Positions 45,013-53,940 of a stretch of 64,000 nt of DNA are shown here, piece by piece (position 1 is the first letter of the stretch; every line of letters begins with the position of its first letter). Made by a program: the position numbers and the translations under genes. Below the pieces are notes generated by a model. It saw only the letters and a list, made by a program, of their open reading frames with translations. It ran no database searches and was not told the DNA's origin. The stretch lies in the NCBI GenBank assembly GCA_032229975.1, contig JAVXVG010000003.1:1-64000 (forward strand), read 5' to 3'. The DNA comes from JAIVGV01 sp032229975. GTDB taxonomy: Bacteria; Acidobacteriota; Blastocatellia; Pyrinomonadales; Pyrinomonadaceae.

Positions 45013-46660
45013 GAGTCTCAAAGCTCGTGAGCGGGCCGGCTTCGGTCGTCGCGAGTTCCGCTTCGGGTGCGGGTGCGATCTCCGTCTGCGCGTCGCCTTC
45101 TGCACGCGCGGCTTCGTAGAGTCGGCGCAGGGCGACGGCGTAACCGACGAGGTAATAGATGTAAAAATTGTAAGCGACCGAGGCGAAGAAGCTGCTCACC
45201 ATGAAGCCGACGAGGGCCGCCTGCAGGCCCACGGCGAGATAGTAGAAGCGCGAAGCGCGACGCGAGGCGAACGTGTCGCGCTCGATCTCGCGCAGGCGAC
45301 GCAACGGCGCGACGATAAACCAGACGTAGATCGCCAACGCCGCGAGCCCCATCTCGGCGGAGACCTGCGTGAAGGCGTTGTGGCTGACCAACTCGTGAAT
45401 GGAGACGGTGTGGAAGTTGCCCATGCCGACGCCGAAGAGAGGATGTTGGGCCGTCACCTGAAGCGATCTGATGAGCAGGGCCTGACGCTGGCTCGACGAT
45501 CCAGTGATGTCGGAACTCACGCTCGTGATCGTGCCGAGCCGCGCCGCGTACTCGCCGGGCGCGAGCACGACGAAACCAAACGCCGCGACGACGACGGACG
45601 CGCCGACCGCGAGCTTGTGCTTTCGTCCCAGCTTCCAAGCGAGCACTCCGCCCGCGCCGATCAAGCCGAGGAAGCCGCCGCGCGAAAATGTGACGACGAT
45701 GCCGGCGACGAGCAGCGCCGCGCAGATTGCGTAGGCGAGTTTCGAGAGCAGGTTGCGCTTCGTAAAGAAGAGTGCGACAGCGACGGGAACCATCGTGACG
45801 AGGTGCAAAGCCATGTCGTTCGGGTTGCCGAACATACCGCCCACCGCGCCGGCCACGCGCTCGCCTTGATCCGCCAACCGGCCCGCGCGGTAGTCTCCAA
45901 CCGCGCTCACGGCGAGGAAGCAACTGATCGCGAGCGCGAGCCAGAGCAGCGCACGGAGTCGTCGCTCGGTGCGCACCGCGTTCACCATCACGATGAACAT
46001 GAGCACCGCCCTGATGAACGTGCCGTTGAACTCATCCCAAGCCTCGCCGCGATTGAGCGCGAGCGGGATCGAGAGCAACGCCGTCAAGACGAACAGCAGC
46101 GCGAGGTTGATCTCGCGCGGTCGCGCCGTCAGGTTGCCCTCGCGCGTGAACTGCGTCGCGAAGAAGACGACGAGCGTCGGGACGGCGATGACGAACGCCA
46201 TCGAAGTGAAGCCGGAGAGCGATGAAAACAGCTCGTAGGGCCGGAAGTAGAGAACGACCGTGAAGAGGAAGAGGCCCGCGAACGAGAGAAGGTGCGCGCG
46301 CCTGTCGAACTTCGCGTTCGCGTCGCTGGCGCGCACGTCGGGGCCGGATGAGAGAGAGATATGTGTGTGCGTCGCGGCGGATGCGCGTGTCGTTACGTTC
46401 GGCTCTGCCGCGTCATCATTCGCGGAGGCATGAGCGGAGTGACCGTCGTCGTGTGAGGAATGTGGAAGCCAGCCGGAGTCGATAAGCGAAGCGTCGTGCT
46501 CGTCCGGCCCGGCGGGCGCGCGGTGGCGGCGTGCGGGCGCGACCGGCTCGTAATCGGTGGGGTGGCGATATCCCATCCTGCGGCACTCTCGCAAAACTGC
46601 TGCGCGACCGGGCGGAAGGCTCCTATCGCCTCGGCGCACTGTTGGCGACAGCAGCAGCAT
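45005..46660 (-). CDS. O-antigen ligase/polymerase (WaaL/Wzy_C family), copy 1
   Basis: A 551-residue protein. About 120 disordered, His/Asp/Ser-rich cytoplasmic residues precede 10-12 membrane helices. The large periplasmic loop carries the Wzy_C signature: VTFSRGGFLGLIGAGGV, then HPLFGVGMGNFHTVSIHELVSHNAFTQVSAEMGLAAL, with the conserved His in HNAF. It joins repeat units or ligates glycan to an acceptor at the periplasmic face. The start at 46660 has GGAGAACG immediately before the ATG; ATG 46576 is an alternative. It is the first gene of operon B. Confidence 0.9.
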   Translation of the reverse strand: MLLLSPTVRRGDRSLPPGRAAVLRECRRMGYRHPTDYEPVAPARRHRAPAGPDEHDASLIDSGWLPHSSHDDGHSAHASANDDAAEPNVTTRASAATHTHISLSSGPDVRASDANAKFDRRAHLLSFAGLFLFTVVLYFRPYELFSSLSGFTSMAFVIAVPTLVVFFATQFTREGNLTARPREINLALLFVLTALLSIPLALNRGEAWDEFNGTFIRAVLMFIVMVNAVRTERRLRALLWLALAISCFLAVSAVGDYRAGRLADQGERVAGAVGGMFGNPNDMALHLVTMVPVAVALFFTKRNLLSKLAYAICAALLVAGIVVTFSRGGFLGLIGAGGVLAWKLGRKHKLAVGASVVVAAFGFVVLAPGEYAARLGTITSVSSDITGSSSQRQALLIRSLQVTAQHPLFGVGMGNFHTVSIHELVSHNAFTQVSAEMGLAALAIYVWFIVAPLRRLREIERDTFASRRASRFYYLAVGLQAALVGFMVSSFFASVAYNFYIYYLVGYAVALRRLYEAARAEGDAQTEIAPAPEAELATTEAGPLTSFETHA

Positions 46661-46772
46661 CGTTCTCCATCACGCAGGGGCAAACCGCCTGAGGGAGTCG
46701 CAAACGCTTCTCACGCGCTGCTGAATTTACGGATCGATCCGGTCGGAGATTATCGGAACGCCAACGCGTTTC

Positions 46773-46802
46773 ACTGTAGGCAACAGCGGTCGGCAGCGTC
46801 AA
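46773..46802 (-). promoter_or_regulatory. Sigma70-like promoter of operon B
   Basis: On the minus strand TTGACG (46797-46802) and TACAGT (46773-46778) are separated by 18 bp, the same spacing as the operon A promoter. Predicted start is near 46766, giving a leader of about 105 bases to the ATG at 46660. Confidence 0.6.
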
Positions 46803-46819
46803 GCGCACCGACCGCTGTT
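46782..46819. promoter_or_regulatory. 12-bp inverted repeat flanking the -35 box
   Basis: The arms 46782-46793 (AACAGCGGTCGG) and 46808-46819 are perfect complements with a 14-bp centre that contains the TTGACG box. It could be an operator for a dimeric regulator, or the hairpin that ends the sigma-like gene (stop at 46853). Confidence 0.55.
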
Positions 46820-46852
46820 CAAACGAACTCGAAGCGACGTGTCGCGCTCTGA

Positions 46853-48040
46853 CTAGACGGCGACCTCTTCCTCAACCAGCATGAGCGCGCGCACGCGCTC
46901 ACGCAGAGACAACTCGAAGCGTCGGGCCTGCTCGATCTCGGAGAAGGCGAGCGCGCGCAGTTGCTGCTCGATGCGGCGGCGATAGTCGGAGACCAGAGAG
47001 TCGGAGACGCTGAGACGCGCGGCGGCTTCGAGCTGCGTGATGTGATCGGGGCTAAGGTAACAATGCCAGAGCACGCCGATGATGCGGTCGTACTGCTTCG
47101 ACTTGCCGCGCACCGAGGCGTGCAGCGACTTCAAGAACTTGTCCACGTAACCGGCGGCTGCTTCCTCCGACTCGCGACGCAGCAGGCCCTGCTCAGGATT
47201 CTCGCGACCATCGACGGGCTCGAAGACGCGGCCATCGTCCGAGTCGTCGCCGCCGAGCGGGACAAGATAAATGTCCATCACGGGCAGGCGCGACATGACG
47301 AGACTGCGAAGTGAGCGCACGTCCACCGGCGAGTCGCAGGCTTCGAGAATGGAGACGATCAAATCTTCCAGATCGGAGTTGCTGATGATGATCTGCGCGT
47401 CGCCCGTGCAGCCGACCATGCGCGTGTCGCGCTGGCGGACAGAGATCATGTGCGCGCGCTGTTCGAGTTCCTGCGCGCCCCTGCGCGACTTGCCGTCGGC
47501 CCACTCGGAGAGGCCGTAGATGCGATCCGCGAGGCGTCGGTGTGTCTCTTCGTCAGAACCTTCGACCGTCGAAGAGTCGAAGCGACGGAAGTTTGCGCTC
47601 GATTGAATGATGGTCGAGATGCGTCGCGCGAGTCGATAGCTTTCAGGGTGTCGCTTGCGGAGTTCCGCCGTCAACAGGTTCGTCAACTCGATCTGCCCGA
47701 TCTCACATTCGATCTCCGTGTCGGACATTTCGGATTCGACGTAATGCTGGAAGCGGCCCTTCGAGAGTAGTGTGACGAACAGCTCCTGCGTGAGATCGAC
47801 GTAGGCGCTGCCGCGCTCTGCGCCCTCGATGAGAAGGCCCGCGCTGTGCGAGGCGCGCACGAGCGGGTGGTTGCAGACGAGGCGATGCAGCTCCGTCCAG
47901 AGGCGCGTCACGTCGGAGCGGCGCAGGGACTCGACCCAGCGCGCCTGCGCGGCCCGCGCCGCGCGCGACCCGTGGCGCGACTCTTCGCCCCCGGCGACGG
48001 CGTGTGATTGCTGATTATGATCGGCGGAAGTTGCAGCCAT
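46853..48040 (-). CDS. Uncharacterised protein with sigma-factor-like C-terminal HTH
   Basis: A 395-residue cytoplasmic protein I do not recognise by name. The N-terminus is charged; residues about 35-150 are helical and contain DLTQELFVTLLSKGRFQHYVE, like sigma region 2. The middle (about 205-300) has ISNSDLEDLIVSILEACDSPVDVRSLRSLV, possibly a winged helix, then an acidic linker. The C-terminus (about 330-375: LWHCYLSPDHITQLEAAARLSVSDSLVSDYRRRIEQQLRAL) reads as a region 4-type helix-turn-helix. An RBS-like AAGG lies 8 bp upstream. Being beside a divergent zinc-finger anti-sigma-like gene and just upstream of operon B suggests a regulator of the EPS genes. Inference only. Confidence 0.75.
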   Translation of the reverse strand: MAATSADHNQQSHAVAGGEESRHGSRAARAAQARWVESLRRSDVTRLWTELHRLVCNHPLVRASHSAGLLIEGAERGSAYVDLTQELFVTLLSKGRFQHYVESEMSDTEIECEIGQIELTNLLTAELRKRHPESYRLARRISTIIQSSANFRRFDSSTVEGSDEETHRRLADRIYGLSEWADGKSRRGAQELEQRAHMISVRQRDTRMVGCTGDAQIIISNSDLEDLIVSILEACDSPVDVRSLRSLVMSRLPVMDIYLVPLGGDDSDDGRVFEPVDGRENPEQGLLRRESEEAAAGYVDKFLKSLHASVRGKSKQYDRIIGVLWHCYLSPDHITQLEAAARLSVSDSLVSDYRRRIEQQLRALAFSEIEQARRFELSLRERVRALMLVEEEVAV

Positions 48041-48922
48041 GTTTATCGCCTTGCTCGCCTGATGCCGCCGGACTTAAGAAGCCCGCCGCGCGCACAAGTC
48101 TTCCTCTAGCAGAGTCGAAACCGGGGTTCTTGATGTTGCTCCTGATTCCCGCGTTGATAACCGAATCATCGCGGCGGTGCGGCGTGCGCCGGGAGTCCCT
48201 GATGTCAAAGCGTGGGACTAACCCCCTTGGCATTTCAAACAGGCTTCGGGGAGACGAAGCGTTCTCTGATTGTGCACCCTAGAGACGGGCGACACATTAT
48301 CCATTAGGTTCGACATCGAAAGCAATCACTGTCTTCGGTTGACCCTGCGACCAAGTGGCTGTGGAAAACCGTTGAACGACCGTTTTGATGCCTGTGTCTG
48401 TGAAGTTGGTAATGCGACGCAAGGGAGCGAGTTTGAAGTCGCGCGGAGGTTTCGCGTTAGTAGAGCCGAAACTTCTGGAGAGCGACCCAGCGGCTCTGCT
48501 TTGGGGATTTTGAAGGATCAACCGGGAGTCCGTGCCGATAATGACCGCAAAGGGGAACGGCGCGGTCAACCAAGGTGTGAAGCAGAAAAGCCGTGCGGCT
48601 CGCTGCCAATAAGGATATTAGCAACTGGTCGCGCTTTGGGCAACATCTTTTTACATCACCCTCAAAACTTTGAGAATGTGGAAGAAAATTGTTTCGCGCG
48701 GGCGCGCGAGTTATGGAAAGCCGGAGGCATTCGCGCTTTCTTCATTGTGATTCAGCGAAGCGCCAAATTGATACTTGAGGTCAGACGAACCTTCGCCCTC
48801 ATGGCAGCGAGCTTGCCCTTTCGTTCATGCCGCAGCGTCTTCCGACGACGCTTCTATTTGTAAGGGGAGCGACCTCCAAACGGTGGCTCTCGCACAAGTC
48901 GGATATTCTCAGGGAGAAGAAC
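48041..48922. other. Long divergent intergenic region
   Basis: These 882 bp separate the divergent sigma-like and zinc-finger genes. The base composition is less G+C-rich than the genes around it. A 197-codon open frame (48270-48863, +) and a shorter antisense one lack the strong G/C third-position bias of real genes here. I see no tRNA, rRNA or recognised riboswitch and no convincing promoter. A small RNA or a decayed gene is possible. Confidence 0.5.
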
Positions 48923-49246
48923 ATGGGTTCGCTCAGCACAGCCACTTTCCGCAAGCGCAAGACGTGCCCCTCGTCCCAAGTCCTGTTGCTCTACTGCGAC
49001 ACGACACTCGCCGTCGCCGCGCGACCCATCATCGCCGAACACGTCTCGACCTGTGAATTCTGCGGCGCGGAATTGCAACTGCTCTCGAAGTTCACGCCTC
49101 GCGGCGCGGCCACCTTCCAACCCGTGCGCGTGCCGTGGCATCTCTATCGGCTCGCGAAAGATTTGCTCGCGCTCTCCGCAGGCGATCTCGCACGCAGCGT
49201 CGGCGCGCTCTACGAGACGAGCAGCTTCTCGCTCACCGACGCCTGA
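48923..49246 (+). CDS. Short zinc-finger protein, anti-sigma-factor-like
   Basis: A 107-residue soluble protein. The start at 48923 has a strong AGGGAG RBS 6 bp upstream. It contains the H-x3-C-x2-C zinc motif of ZAS anti-sigma factors and mycothiol-type zinc fingers: His40, Cys44 and Cys47 in HVSTCEFC, with LLLYCD and a helical C-terminus (LYRLAKDLLALS). No membrane segment. It is the only full plus-strand gene in the EPS region and is divergent from the sigma-like gene at 46853-48040, so they may be an interacting pair. Confidence 0.78.
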   Translation: MGSLSTATFRKRKTCPSSQVLLLYCDTTLAVAARPIIAEHVSTCEFCGAELQLLSKFTPRGAATFQPVRVPWHLYRLAKDLLALSAGDLARSVGALYETSSFSLTDA

Positions 49247-49338
49247 CGCTTCCCCTTCCTTCGTCTCTTTCATTCCTCACCACCGGCCCCTCGATGATCT
49301 GATGCACGCGCGAAACTCTTTGGCCCTGAAGCGCGTCG

Positions 49339-51207
49339 TCAACTCTCCTTCGCGCCCCCTCCTTCGTAAAGCTCTTCGATCAACGCACCGAACTTCTCGT
49401 CAACGACGCGACGCTTGATCTTGAGCGTCGGCGTCATCTCGCCGCCGTCGATCGAGAACTCTTCCGCCAGCAGCGCGACGCGACGCACACGCTCATAGTC
49501 GTGCAACTGCGCCGTCAACTGCGAGACCTCACGCTGCACGAGCCGCACCACATCTGCATCACGACTGAGCAGAGATCGATCAACTCTCAGACGCACGCCG
49601 CCCGCGCGTGCGTCATTCTTCGCCCCGCCGCCATCTTGCGCGAGTGCGCTCTCGACAGCTTCCCAGTCGGGCACGACGAGAGCGGCGGGCGCTTTGCGTC
49701 CCGCGCCGACGACGACCACTTGGTTGACCAATCCACTCTGCTTGATGAGACTTTCGATCTGCTGCGGCGCGACGTACTTCCCGTTCGAGAGCTTGAACAA
49801 CTCCTTCATCCGATCCGTGATGAAGAAATGTCCATGCTCGTCCACGTAGCCCACGTCGCCGGTCTTAAACCACCCGTCGTCCGTAAAAACGGCGCGGGTC
49901 TCATCAGGCTTGTTGTAGTAGCCGCGCATCACGTTGGGCCCCCTCACGAGAATCTCTCCGTCCGCGCCGATCTTCATCTCGACACCGGGGAACGGCAATC
50001 CAACCGATCCGACCTTGTTGTCGTCGGGCCGGTTCGCCGACGTGATGCACGTCTCGGTCATGCCGTAGCCTTGCAGGATCGGAATCCCCGCCGCGAGGAA
50101 CGCATAAGAGAGCGCGGGCGACAAGGGGGCCCCGCCTGAGACGAAGAAGCGCAGGCGACCGCCGACGCCCTCGCGCCACTTCGAGAAGACGAGACGACTC
50201 GCGATGTCGTGCTGCAACTCGACGAGCGGCGGGACTGTCTCGCGCCGGTCGCGCGCCTCCGCGTGTTGTCGTCCGACGACAAGAGCCCACTCGAAGAGTT
50301 TGCGTCGCCAGCCTTCGGCGGTCGTTCCCTTCTTCACGATGCGATGATAGACCTTCTCAAACAGACGCGGCACGGCGGTCATCACCGTCGGTCTGACTTC
50401 CTGCAAATACTCCGCGAGCTGATCCACCGACGGCGCATAGTGCACCGCCATGCCGTTCCAGCAGAAGATGTAGAAGGCCGCGCGCTCGAAGATGTGCGAG
50501 AGCGGCAGAACGGAGAGCGACACGTCCGTCGCGCGGATCGGCAGCGCGGACGTGATCGAATAGACGTTCGAGACGAAATTGTCGTGCGTGAGCATCACGC
50601 CTTTCGGTTCGCCCGTCGTGCCCGATGTGTAGATGATCGTCGCGAGATCGTCTGATCGAAGCGCGTCGAGTGCTGCGTCGAAGACGTGCGGCTCATCTCT
50701 ATCGGCTGTCGCGCCCGCGCGCTCGATCTCTTGAAGCGTCGTTGCGCCTTCGACCTCGCCCGCCGAGTCCGCATCGAAGAAGACGATGCGCTTGACGCCC
50801 GATCCTTCTATTCCGGCGCGCGCGTGTCGGAAAATTTTCTTGTTCGAGACGAAGAGCACGCGCGCGCCCGCGTCCGAGATGATGAAGCGCACCTGCTCGA
50901 CCGCCTGCGTCGTGTAGATGGGAACGTTGACCGCGCCGAGACTGAGGATGGCAAGGTCTGCCATAGACCATTCGGGCCGGTTCTCGGAGAGCAGCGCGAC
51001 GCGGTCGCCGCGCTTGACTCCGATCATTTCCAACCCGCGTGCGACGGCGCGCACGCGACGGACGAACTCCGCACCACTGATGCGCAGCCACTCGCCGCCG
51101 CGCCTGTGGTTGAAGGCATCGGGCTTCGCGTGTCGCGCGAGCGCGGACAGACACATCGCGGGCAGCGTCTGCGGCGCGTTGTCGCCGATAAGAGCAGGCT
51201 CAGTCAT
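49339..51207 (-). CDS. Long-chain acyl-CoA synthetase (FadD/FACL family)
   Basis: A 622-residue adenylate-forming enzyme that activates fatty acids with ATP and CoA. Landmarks: RGDRVALLSENRPEW, the P-loop-like IIYTSGTTGEPKGVMLTH (about 190), LPLSHIFERAAFYI, GAPLSPALSYAF, LQGYGMTETC, WFKTGDVGYVDEHGHFFITDR and the catalytic-lysine end MTPTLKIKRRVV. It belongs to the long-chain acyl-CoA synthetases with the bulky C-terminal insert. It is the last gene of operon C, 114 bp after UXS; a role in acylating the glycan or its carrier is possible but equally it may be unrelated. Confidence 0.92.
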   Translation of the reverse strand: MTEPALIGDNAPQTLPAMCLSALARHAKPDAFNHRRGGEWLRISGAEFVRRVRAVARGLEMIGVKRGDRVALLSENRPEWSMADLAILSLGAVNVPIYTTQAVEQVRFIISDAGARVLFVSNKKIFRHARAGIEGSGVKRIVFFDADSAGEVEGATTLQEIERAGATADRDEPHVFDAALDALRSDDLATIIYTSGTTGEPKGVMLTHDNFVSNVYSITSALPIRATDVSLSVLPLSHIFERAAFYIFCWNGMAVHYAPSVDQLAEYLQEVRPTVMTAVPRLFEKVYHRIVKKGTTAEGWRRKLFEWALVVGRQHAEARDRRETVPPLVELQHDIASRLVFSKWREGVGGRLRFFVSGGAPLSPALSYAFLAAGIPILQGYGMTETCITSANRPDDNKVGSVGLPFPGVEMKIGADGEILVRGPNVMRGYYNKPDETRAVFTDDGWFKTGDVGYVDEHGHFFITDRMKELFKLSNGKYVAPQQIESLIKQSGLVNQVVVVGAGRKAPAALVVPDWEAVESALAQDGGGAKNDARAGGVRLRVDRSLLSRDADVVRLVQREVSQLTAQLHDYERVRRVALLAEEFSIDGGEMTPTLKIKRRVVDEKFGALIEELYEGGGAKES

Positions 51208-51212
51208 GTCTT

Positions 51213-51326
51213 AAGATGGTGAATGATAAATAGTGAATGGTAAATCGCGGATGCTAACAGAGTGTTGTCGGAGTAGCTGCTGCTGATGGTGATATCTCGA
51301 CCACGATCTACCATTCACCATTCATG
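51213..51326. repeat. Heptamer array with inverted copy (GGTGAAT/AGTGAAT type)
   Basis: GGTGAAT, GATAAAT, AGTGAAT, GGTAAAT units (about 51218-51245) face TACCATTCACCATTCAT (51309-51325), which is their reverse complement, across about 65 bp. It occupies the UXS-FadD gap. Confidence 0.7.
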
Positions 51327-52278
51327 ACTTTCCGACTCTCTCCGCAAAGTACGCGATGGTCTTCTGTAGGCCCTCGCGAAGTTGCACGCGCGGCGACCAG
51401 CCCAAGAGTCGTTCCGCTCGCGAGATGTCGGGACGACGCTGTTGTGGATCGTCCTGTGGCAGAGGGCAGTATTTGATCCGCACTTCGCTTCCGCACAGCG
51501 CGGCGATCTCTTCGGCAAGCTGTTTGATCGTGAACTCGCCGGGGTTGCCGAGGTTGACGGGCAAGTGCACGTCGTCCTCGCGGCCCTCCGTAGGCTCGAC
51601 GTTCATCAGCCGGACGAGCGCATCGACCGTATCATCCACATAACAGAACGCGCGCGTCTGTGCGCCCGTGCCGTAGAGCGTCAACTCCTCGCCGCGCAGG
51701 GCCTGCACGATGAGGTTCGACACCACACGCCCATCGTCTTCGAGCATACGCGGGCCATAGGTGTTGAAGATGCGCGCGATGCGTATGTCCACCTTGTTCT
51801 GCCGGTGATAGTCCATCATCAAAGTCTCGGCGATGCGCTTGCCCTCGTCGTAACATGATCGAATACCGATGGGATTGACGTGCCCCCAGTAGTCTTCGGT
51901 CTGCGGATGAACTTGCGGATCGCCGTACACCTCGGAGGTGGAGGCTTGCAGTATGCGCGCGCGCACGCGCTTGGCGAGTCCGAGCATATTGATCATGCCC
52001 ATGACGTTGGTCTTGACGGTCTTGACCGGATTGTACTGGTAGTGCACGGGCGAAGCTGGACAAGCGAGGTTGTAAATCTGATCGACTTCTAAGAGCACAG
52101 GCTCGATCACGTCGTGACGCACCAACTCGAAGCGACTCTCGCCGAGCAGGTGCGCGATGTTCTCTCTGCGCCCTGTGAAGAAATTGTCGAGGCAGAGCAC
52201 CTCATGAGCGTCGGTTAACAGCCGCTCGCACAAATGCGAGCCGATGAAGCCCGCGCCGCCCGTGACCAGAACTCTCAT
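51322..52278 (-). CDS. UDP-glucuronate decarboxylase (UXS family)
   Basis: A 318-residue extended short-chain dehydrogenase that turns UDP-glucuronate into UDP-xylose with bound NAD+. The dinucleotide motif is TGGAGFIGSH (6-15). The UXS signature is clear: IYNLACPASPVHYQYNPVKT, TSEVYGDPQVHPQTEDYWGHVNPIG and CYDEGKRIAE with the catalytic Tyr143/Lys147 pair, then RIFNTYGPRM. A UDP-glucuronate supply is implied; no UDP-glucose dehydrogenase is in the window, since the dehydrogenase at 23494 is AlgD-like. In operon C, 51 bp downstream of the O-antigen ligase. Confidence 0.93.
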   Translation of the reverse strand: MRVLVTGGAGFIGSHLCERLLTDAHEVLCLDNFFTGRRENIAHLLGESRFELVRHDVIEPVLLEVDQIYNLACPASPVHYQYNPVKTVKTNVMGMINMLGLAKRVRARILQASTSEVYGDPQVHPQTEDYWGHVNPIGIRSCYDEGKRIAETLMMDYHRQNKVDIRIARIFNTYGPRMLEDDGRVVSNLIVQALRGEELTLYGTGAQTRAFCYVDDTVDALVRLMNVEPTEGREDDVHLPVNLGNPGEFTIKQLAEEIAALCGSEVRIKYCPLPQDDPQQRRPDISRAERLLGWSPRVQLREGLQKTIAYFAERVGKS

Positions 52279-52329
52279 CTTCTCCCCACTCGCCTTTCGT
52301 TACTTCGCGCGCACCTTCGCGCCTCGCGA

Positions 52330-53940
52330 CTAGATCGATCTCTCGGCTGTTGTGGCCCCACTGTCACTCACACCTTGCCGCGCGCTCGTCACCGGCCCAT
52401 CAGTCGCGACTTGCGATTCAACAACGGTCGTCGCATCGTCGCTCGTAACGCGCCGCTTGCGCCTGCGCTTGGGAGTCTCGACGCGCGTGCCCAACGTCGC
52501 GAGCGCGGCGAGCGTGAGGAAGAGGAGCGCGTTCGAGGTGGTGTGGAGCGTGAAGTCGAAGAGACTGTGGACGAGGACTGCGAAGCAGCCCGTGAGCGCG
52601 CCGAGCGCGACGGCCCGACGCGCCTTGTCGTGCGACTCAAGGTGTCGGAAGCCGGTGCGGAAGAGCACGGCGACAAAGAAGAGTGCGCAGGCCGCGCCCG
52701 CCACGCCCGCGTCGGAGACAACTTGCAAGTAGTCGTTGTGCGCTTGCTCCAAACGATAGACCCGCCCGTTCGTTTGATCATGCGGGCCGTAGGCGACGCC
52801 GAACGCGCCGAGCCCGACGCCCGCGAGCGGGTGTTCGGCGATGATGGCCGTCGCACCGCGCCAGAACTGTGCGCGTCCCGTCGTCGGATCGTTTGAGTTG
52901 ACCGTGCCGACGAGACGCGTGAGCGCGCCCTCGCCGCCGAAGAAGAGCGTGACGAAGAAGAGCGCGACGACGAGCGCGAAGCCGAGCGCGGCGCGCAACG
53001 CGACGCGGCGTAGTCGGCCGCCGCGACTCGTCGATCCCGTCTCGCTCTCTACGCTCGCTTCCTGCGCGCCTTCGCGTCTGACGCCCGCCGAGACGATGAC
53101 CACGAACATCACCTCCGCCGCGAGGCTCAGCATCCCGCCGCGCGAATTCGTCAACACGATTCCCAACGCCATGATCAAGGCGGCGAAGCCATAGAGGAAA
53201 CGCTTGTCGCGATCAACCGCGCCCGCGAAGAGATAGCCGAGCGGGATCGCGAGCGTCAACTCCATGTAGCCCGCGAAGTGGTGGCGATTGATGAAGGGCC
53301 CGAAGGCCAGCGATTGCGTGGTCTCGCGTATGCCGTAAATCTTGTCTGGACTGACGAAGTATTGCGCGATGCCGAAGATGGCGAGGAAGAAACCGAAGAT
53401 CATCACGACGCGCGCGACGAGTTGAAGGCGGCGCGGGCTGTCGATGAAGGCGAGCGCGGCGGCGAAGTAGATCAAAAGCGACGCAATCTGTACGAGCACG
53501 AGCTGCGTCGTGAAGGGATCGAGCGAGAGAGAGCGCGCGGGCTCGATGCCCTGAGCGATGGCCGGGCCCGCGTCGCGTAGCGGAAGCAGTTGGAAGAGAC
53601 CGACGGCCAGCGCGCCCAAGAGCGCGAGTTGGAGCGGGTTGCGACTCAGCCGCAGACGCCGCGTGCGCCACGCATCGGCGAGCCACGCGATAACGACGAA
53701 GCACGCGCCGAGTTGGAAGAGCGCGAGCGACCAGCCGTGCACCGTGCCGAAGGCGAGCGTCGAGAGGATGATCGCGAGGCAGAGCGCGAGGATGATGAAG
53801 CGGCTGGCGACGGTGCGCGGCACTTCAGCGCGCTGGCTGCCGCGCGTCGCCGACGACGCCTGCGCCGGCGGACGCGCGCGCGTCGCGTTGCTTCTGTTGC
53901 TGCTGCTCCGCTCCGGCGCGTTGGAGGTTGAAGTCGTCAT
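52330..53940 (-). CDS. O-antigen ligase/polymerase (Wzy_C family), copy 2
   Basis: A 536-residue membrane protein with 10-12 helices. Wzy_C signatures: VLTNSRGGMLSLAAEVMFV, GRAQFWRGATAIIAEHPLAGVGLGAFGVAYG and EQAHNDYLQVVSDAGVAGAA with the conserved His. The ATG at 53940 puts the first 39 codons inside the 3' end of the TPR gene (116-bp overlap). A GTG at 53823, one base past the TPR stop, would remove the overlap and start just before the first membrane helix (VPRTVASRFIILAL). Neither has a strong RBS, though GGAAAA precedes the ATG. Confidence 0.9.
   Translation of the reverse strand: MTTSTSNAPERSSSNRSNATRARPPAQASSATRGSQRAEVPRTVASRFIILALCLAIILSTLAFGTVHGWSLALFQLGACFVVIAWLADAWRTRRLRLSRNPLQLALLGALAVGLFQLLPLRDAGPAIAQGIEPARSLSLDPFTTQLVLVQIASLLIYFAAALAFIDSPRRLQLVARVVMIFGFFLAIFGIAQYFVSPDKIYGIRETTQSLAFGPFINRHHFAGYMELTLAIPLGYLFAGAVDRDKRFLYGFAALIMALGIVLTNSRGGMLSLAAEVMFVVIVSAGVRREGAQEASVESETGSTSRGGRLRRVALRAALGFALVVALFFVTLFFGGEGALTRLVGTVNSNDPTTGRAQFWRGATAIIAEHPLAGVGLGAFGVAYGPHDQTNGRVYRLEQAHNDYLQVVSDAGVAGAACALFFVAVLFRTGFRHLESHDKARRAVALGALTGCFAVLVHSLFDFTLHTTSNALLFLTLAALATLGTRVETPKRRRKRRVTSDDATTVVESQVATDGPVTSARQGVSDSGATTAERSI

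Noticed and set aside
46661..46766. GGCAAACC-like sequence in the leader of operon B as a third GEMM riboswitch
   Set aside because: The GCAAACC is on the plus strand, opposite to the downstream gene, and the required tetraloop hairpin and CGCAAAGCC order are not present.
48297..48569. 90-codon minus-strand frame inside the same region
   Set aside because: Starts at a TTG, resembles no family, and overlaps another equally weak frame on the other strand.
48270..48863. 197-codon plus-strand open frame in the divergent intergenic region
   Set aside because: It lacks the G/C third-position bias of the genuine genes, shows no recognisable domain and no RBS. Kept only as an intergenic note.
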